This document shows positions 7,429 through 10,919 of a DNA stretch of 10,919 bases, in pieces (position 1 is the first letter of the stretch; each line of letters begins with the position of its first letter). The stretch is from Cruorifilaria tuberocauda. Its lineage: Eukaryota > Nematoda > Chromadorea > Rhabditida > Onchocercidae. Made by a program: the position numbers and the translations under genes. Below the pieces are notes generated by a model. The model had not been told where the DNA came from, did no database searches, and worked only from the letters and a program-made list of their open reading frames with translations. The stretch spans positions 1 through 10,919 of the forward strand of contig JABVXU010001069.1 in the NCBI GenBank assembly GCA_013365365.1, given 5' to 3'.

Positions 7429-7524
7429 GGATGAGAAAAGAGAGAAAAAATTGATGACACCTCAACTAATTTCTCATTTTTCATTTCATTTCTTTTCTTT
7501 TTTCCCTTTCATCTCTTCTCATCC
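7429..7524 (+). repeat. Imperfect inverted repeat in the 3' UTR
   Basis: GGATGAGAA at 7429-7437 pairs perfectly with TTCTCATCC at 7516-7524. After a small bulge GAGA (7440-7443) can pair with TCTC further in. The roughly 75-base loop is pyrimidine-rich. The transcript could form a stem just upstream of the AATAAA pair; no function is shown. Confidence 0.5.
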
Positions 7525-7527
7525 TAG

Positions 7528-7558
7528 AATAAATGTTTTTTGTTGCAAGTGAAATAAA
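7528..7558 (+). terminator. Candidate polyadenylation signals (two AATAAA hexamers)
   Basis: AATAAA occurs at 7528-7533 and 7553-7558. The second is followed within about 25 bases by a TG-rich element (AAGGTGTGTCATTT), the usual arrangement of a cleavage and polyadenylation site. In such AT-rich DNA an isolated AATAAA is weak evidence; the pair plus the downstream element makes it plausible. Confidence 0.45.
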
Positions 7559-7579
7559 TAATTTCAAGGTATTTTCAAG

Positions 7580-7847
7580 GTGTGTCATTTCATTTTACAA
7601 CTATTTTTAATTTTCAACAAAAGAAAAAAACGAAAGGAAAACAAGAATTTGCTTCTGGAATGCTTTTCATATTTAATTCCAAGAAAAAAAGTTCAAATTA
7701 AAAAATTTTGACAAGCAATTATAAATGTTTGTTTTATTTGCATTCTTAATATCATTTTTATAATTTTATAATTCTAATTTTGCATTTTTAATATTTTAAT
7801 AAAATTTAATAAATTATTATAAATTTTGCGCAAAAATTAATTAATTA
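7580..7847. other. AT-rich 3' flank, nothing recognisable
   Basis: A/T-rich sequence with A-runs and TAATTAATTAAT; no open frame with coding character and no repeat of note. ATTTGCAT occurs once at about 7737. Confidence 0.6.
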
Positions 7848-8121
7848 ATAGTTAATAAATAGCATGCAAAACTTTTTTTGAGAAAATTTTCTAGTTATTA
7901 CCATTACTATTACCAATTATTATCATTATTATTGATTATTGATTACTATTTGCATAAGTAGAATATTATTAATAAGTTAATAGTTAATAAATAGTATGCA
8001 AAACTTTCTTTGAGAAATTTTTCTAGTTATTACCATTACTATTACCAATTATTATCATTATCACTAATTATTGATTATTGATTATTGATTATTGATTACT
8101 ATTTGCATAAGTGCAATATTA
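7848..8121 (+). repeat. Tandem duplication, period 132 bp, with an expanded TTGATTA run in copy 2
   Basis: GTTAATAAATAGCATGCAAA (7851) recurs as GTTAATAAATAGTATGCAAA (7983). The copies then match through CTAGTTATTACCATTACTAT, ACCAATTATTATCATTA and GATTACTATTTGCATAAGT. Copy 2 carries about four TTGATTA units where copy 1 carries two. Each copy has a perfect ATTTGCAT octamer-type site and GCATGCAAA or GTATGCAAA. Confidence 0.92.
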
Positions 8122-8690
8122 TGGCTACTATATTTGCTTCAATTTCACCCAAATATTTACAGGTAATAATTAAGCTTTAATAATCAAGTTTAATCAATAA
8201 TTACTTCAATTGATTTCTAATAGTATTTTATCTATATGTCAAATTTCATAGAAAATCTAATTAATACAGTAAATGTGGTTAATATTATAGTAAATATCAT
8301 TATTTTCTAAATATGTATATGCAATAAAATCCAATTTGTTAGTTTAAATTAATAATTTTATTAATTCATATTTACTATATAATAAAAATTAATTAATTTA
8401 AATTAATAAAAAACAAACAAAACCATAAATCAATAATTAGTTTAGAAGAAATACACAGAAATATGAAAATAATATTGATTTTATCATGATACTAATTACT
8501 ATAACATTATATTTTAATAACAATATATCATAATTACAGTAATATTGTTTATTAATATTGATAATATTGATGATAATGTATATTATCAGATATTGATAAA
8601 TTACTTACAAATTTGCAATTTTGTCGATTCTCGAAAAAAAAAAGAAACTATCCCATTCATTATTCATGCTAATGATTAGTTGCATATTTA
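8122..8690. other. AT-rich intergenic stretch
   Basis: Contains a good acceptor-like TATTTACAG followed by GTAATAATT at about 8152-8169, and TTTAAATTAATAA direct repeats near 8343 and 8397. All frames close quickly after the AG. No gene is supported. Confidence 0.6.
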
Positions 8691-8696
8691 TATAAT

Positions 8697-8859
8697 TGAT
8701 AAGTAATAATAAATAGTTATCAGATAGTTTATTGATAATAATTAATAACTCATAGTTATCAGGTACTTTATTGATAATAACTGATAATAATGATAATAAC
8801 TGATAACAAATAACTGATAACCTATCAATAATAACTGATAACTTGATAATAACTGATAA
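8697..8859. repeat. Dense TGATAA/TTATCA array
   Basis: Twelve hexamers start at 8697, 8717(-), 8733, 8756(-), 8772, 8782, 8791, 8801, 8815, 8836, 8844 and 8854. The first part is two copies of a 39-bp unit (ATAGTTATCAG..TTTATTGATAATAA); the second part is an irregular ATAACTGATAA repeat with spacings of mostly 8-10 bp. GTTATCAG and CTGATAAC also make inverted pairs. Confidence 0.85.
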
Positions 8860-8945
8860 CAATAATCATTGAATATAACTATATTGTGCCATATATTTTC
8901 ATATGTACGAAATATTCAGTTGGTTTTAAATTCTGTCAGCAATAA

Positions 8946-9235
8946 AAGAAGGACAAATGTTTTAATCCTAGTAGAAGTGAGTAAAATTTTACGATTAAAC
9001 ATCGATAACGATTAATGATGATCGTGATGACGATGATGACAATATAGTGATGACAATAATAAATACAACAACAAAAGGACAAATTTAATCATTAAATTCT
9101 AGTAAAAATGACCAGAATTTTGCAATAAAACATCGATAACGATCGATGGTGATGACGATGATAATGATGATGATGATGATGACAATGAAGATGTTAATGA
9201 CGATTATGATAATAGCGATGACATTACGAATGATC
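8946..9235 (+). repeat. GAT/GAC-rich tandem duplication, period about 126-131 bp
   Basis: AAGGACAAAT (8949 and 9075), TTCTAGTA/CCTAGTAG, AAAATTTTACGATTAAACAT against AGAATTTTGCAATAAAACAT, and ACATCGATAACGAT (8999 and 9130) recur in order. Each copy ends in a GATGATGAC-type run, longer in the second copy. All plus frames contain stops, so it is not a polyaspartate gene. Confidence 0.82.
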
Positions 9236-9236
9236 G

Positions 9237-9255
9237 TAATAATAATAATAATAAT
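9237..9255 (+). repeat. (AAT)n microsatellite
   Basis: Six AAT units in tandem directly after the GAT-rich duplication. Confidence 0.9.
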
Positions 9256-9585
9256 GGATGCAGTCGATTGATCCATTATCCATAATACTTTATTTATTAT
9301 TATTTCTACCGAACAGTAGAAACTTATTCATTCGATTTTGAAAAGTTGAGGGTATGTATATTTAAATAATATTTATAAGTAAGCATTTCTATTTATTTAC
9401 TTTTCAAAACTCTCTAGCTATTAGTTTTTCCTTAAAGATTTTAATTCAAATAATTAATTAATTAAAAAATTAAAATAATAAAACAAATACATTTGCGTTA
9501 ATATTAGTAACTTAAAATTAATAACAAAAGGTTGCATATTTATGGTATTAAACTTCGATAAAAATTTCAATTAGATAAAAAAAAC
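9256..9585. other. AT-rich stretch without a gene
   Basis: No repeat of note and no coding character; the short frames are compositional. Confidence 0.55.
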
Positions 9586-9590
9586 AAAAT

Positions 9591-9632
9591 TGTGAACAAA
9601 TTAAATTGTAAACAGTTATAAAATTGTAAACA
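9591..9632 (+). promoter_or_regulatory. Three forkhead-like motifs at 16- and 18-bp spacing
   Basis: TGTGAACA (9591), TGTAAACA (9607) and TGTAAACA (9625) lie in the same orientation, each preceded by AAAATT or AAATT. TGTAAACA is the classic forkhead (FOX) core. It may equally be a three-copy degenerate AT repeat. Confidence 0.4.
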
Positions 9633-10029
9633 AAATATTTAACAAATGAAAATAAACAATAAATTTTTTCAAAATTGTTTAAAAAAAATTTTTTCATGAA
9701 TTAAAACAGAAGAAAAAAAGTTAGGAAAAGTTTAGCGAATGAAATTAAAGCAAAATTGCAAACTTTTTTTGTAGTATTTTTATTTTGCAATAATTGGGAA
9801 AATTAATTATTCAAGAATTAGATTTTAAAAAAGCATAAAAATAAAATTATTATGTTTAAAATATTTTTACACTCTATTTAATTCTTTAGTTTTTGTATTT
9901 CGAAGATATTTTTAAAGAATTTATAAAAACTTTTATCGTGATTATTTCACTAAAAGCAGTTATACTTATATGGTAAAGTCAGAAATCGTTACAATTTAGG
10001 TAATATTTCTATTAGTATCAATAAAGTTT
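9633..10029. other. AT-rich stretch without a gene
   Basis: A/T homopolymer-rich sequence; I see no gene, repeat family or clear signal in it. Confidence 0.55.
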
Positions 10030-10150
10030 AAATTCAATTAAATATCAATAAATAAGGTAAATTAATAATAAAGTAAATTATTAATAATAAAGTAAATCAA
10101 CAATAAGGTAAATTAAAGTAAATAAAGTAAATTAAAATATTTAAAAAGTG
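10030..10150 (+). repeat. Irregular AAGTAAATTA repeats
   Basis: AAGTAAATT or AGGTAAATT recurs about six times with AATAATA spacers. Low-complexity, no fixed period. Confidence 0.75.
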
Positions 10151-10700
10151 CAAAAAAAGTAAAATTGAATTAATTGGAGCTAATCGAATTTTGTCATTGC
10201 ATGAAATGAAAGTATGATAAAATGAAAGTATAGAAGATATATTCACTTTCTGGTTACCTTAAATAAAATATCATGAAATACCGAAAGGTATCAATTTGAA
10301 ATTCAATTCCATTCAATCTAATGGTACTTTTTCATACCTAACAATGAAATGAAATGAACAGCAAATTTTAAAGTTCAAATTTTATTCGATAATTTCTACC
10401 TAACTTATATATATCATTTGAAATGTGAAAGAAAATGTGAAATTGCAATGACTGTTTGATAATTACCTATACAAGGAAGAAAGAATCATTCAATTACAGG
10501 TAAATAAAATGAATAAGTAATAATAAGTAATTTATAGTTGAAATTTCTAATTGTTACTTTTTCTTTCAATACTTCAGAACAGTAATACTGTTTTATGAGT
10601 AATATTGTTTTAATATTATGTTAGGTAATTTGACAGAAATGTTATTGTTTAAGAGTCAAAAGTTAACCTAAATGAAGATTGAGTAATTCTTGATGGAAAA
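10151..10700. other. AT-rich stretch with one small hairpin
   Basis: ATACC-GAAA-GGTAT at 10278-10291 is a perfect 5-bp stem with a GNRA-type loop. CAATTACAG followed by GTAAATAAA lies at 10491-10506. No gene is supported. Confidence 0.5.
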
Positions 10701-10703
10701 TAG

Positions 10704-10826
10704 AACAGTATACCTACTGGAAGTACTTATGCTTACTTAATGAAAAAGGATGAATACTTAGGGATTGATAGCGAATCTGCAGTTTATCTTTCCCGAGAAA
10801 TAGTTAAAATTGAAGGAATGTATTAG
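10704..10826 (+). other. Short exon-like open frame, unrecognised
   Basis: Forty codons are open between TAG at 10701 and TAG at 10824, with an internal ATG at 10740 (MKKDEYLGIDSESAVYLSRE, then IVKIEGMY). Amino-acid composition (Asp, Glu, Gly, Ser) is less skewed than other frames here, and AACAG just before could be an acceptor. No family is recognised, there is no donor before the stop, and an open run of this length is expected by chance somewhere in 11 kb. It could be a terminal exon of a neighbouring gene or noise. Confidence 0.15.
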
Positions 10827-10919
10827 ATCGATTAATTAACAGGTAAATATTGTGCTTCTGAAATTAGCAAGCTTAAAATTTTATAAAATTAGAAATTAAA
10901 GATTTGTGGTGTAAGTGAA

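Larger units (their letters stand above)
7016..7580 (+). other. Probable 3' untranslated region of the homeobox gene
   Basis: AT-rich sequence follows the TGA at 7013-7015. It contains an 18-T run (7045-7062), several ATTAAA variants (7192, 7231, 7271), a 7-bp microsatellite, an imperfect inverted repeat and two AATAAA signals near the far end. The end point is inferred from those signals and the GU-rich GGTGTGTC downstream; it has not been shown by a transcript. Confidence 0.5.

Noticed and set aside
8605..8862. 85-residue minus-strand frame of repeated LSVI/NKLSDNY-like pieces
   Set aside because: Produced by the TGATAA array read on the complement; no sign of selection on protein is visible.
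9085..9276. 63-residue minus-strand Ile/Val-rich frame that could look like a membrane segment
   Set aside because: It is the complement of the GAT/AAT trinucleotide repeats, so the hydrophobicity is a by-product of ATC/ATT codons.

Overview
The window is very AT-rich, low-complexity eukaryotic DNA with one convincing coding segment: the last exon (6476-7015, plus strand) of a homeobox gene. It opens exactly at homeodomain residue 45 (V-K-I-W-F-Q-N-R-R-S-K-H-K-K) behind a good 3' splice site. The serine at homeodomain position 54 and the intron at 44/45 fit the Distal-less/Dlx family (ceh-43 in nematodes). Strong AT bias, glutamine runs written mostly as CAA and an AU-rich intron end fit an ecdysozoan animal, with a nematode as the first guess. 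The species cannot be read from the sequence.

Layout. 1-6475 is read as intron of this gene: no piece of homeodomain residues 1-44 is visible on the plus strand, so the exon carrying them probably lies upstream of the window. This stretch is a mosaic of unrelated direct and tandem repeats: a TGATAA/TTATCA cluster (236-466), a 44-bp minisatellite (about 700-910), a duplicated module (1329-1470 and 2352-2559), two GA tracts around a CpG-richer patch (2001-2300), a 32-42-bp repeat (2570-2715), a roughly 225-bp duplication (2921-3310), a less repetitive island with a perfect DR1 nuclear-receptor site (3520-3970), a large higher-order repeat of alternating 72/79-bp units (3971-5040), and a ~79-bp minisatellite (5580-5990). 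6476-7015 is the exon, with a 29-residue glutamine run followed by histidines. 7016 to about 7580 is the probable 3' UTR with AATAAA signals. 7580-10919 is 3' flank with a 132-bp tandem duplication (7848-8121), a dense array of TGATAA motifs (8697-8859), a GAT/GAC-rich duplication (8946-9235), three forkhead-like TGTRAACA motifs (9591-9632) and one short exon-like open frame near the end (10704-10826).

No second gene, tRNA, rRNA, transposon with recognisable coding capacity or CRISPR array was found. The most interesting signal is regulatory or structural. Several independently built repeat arrays around one developmental homeobox gene keep carrying the same short motifs (TGATAA and TAATTA/TAATTG). 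This could be a cis-regulatory architecture or simply repeat expansion in AT-rich DNA, and the sequence alone does not settle it.
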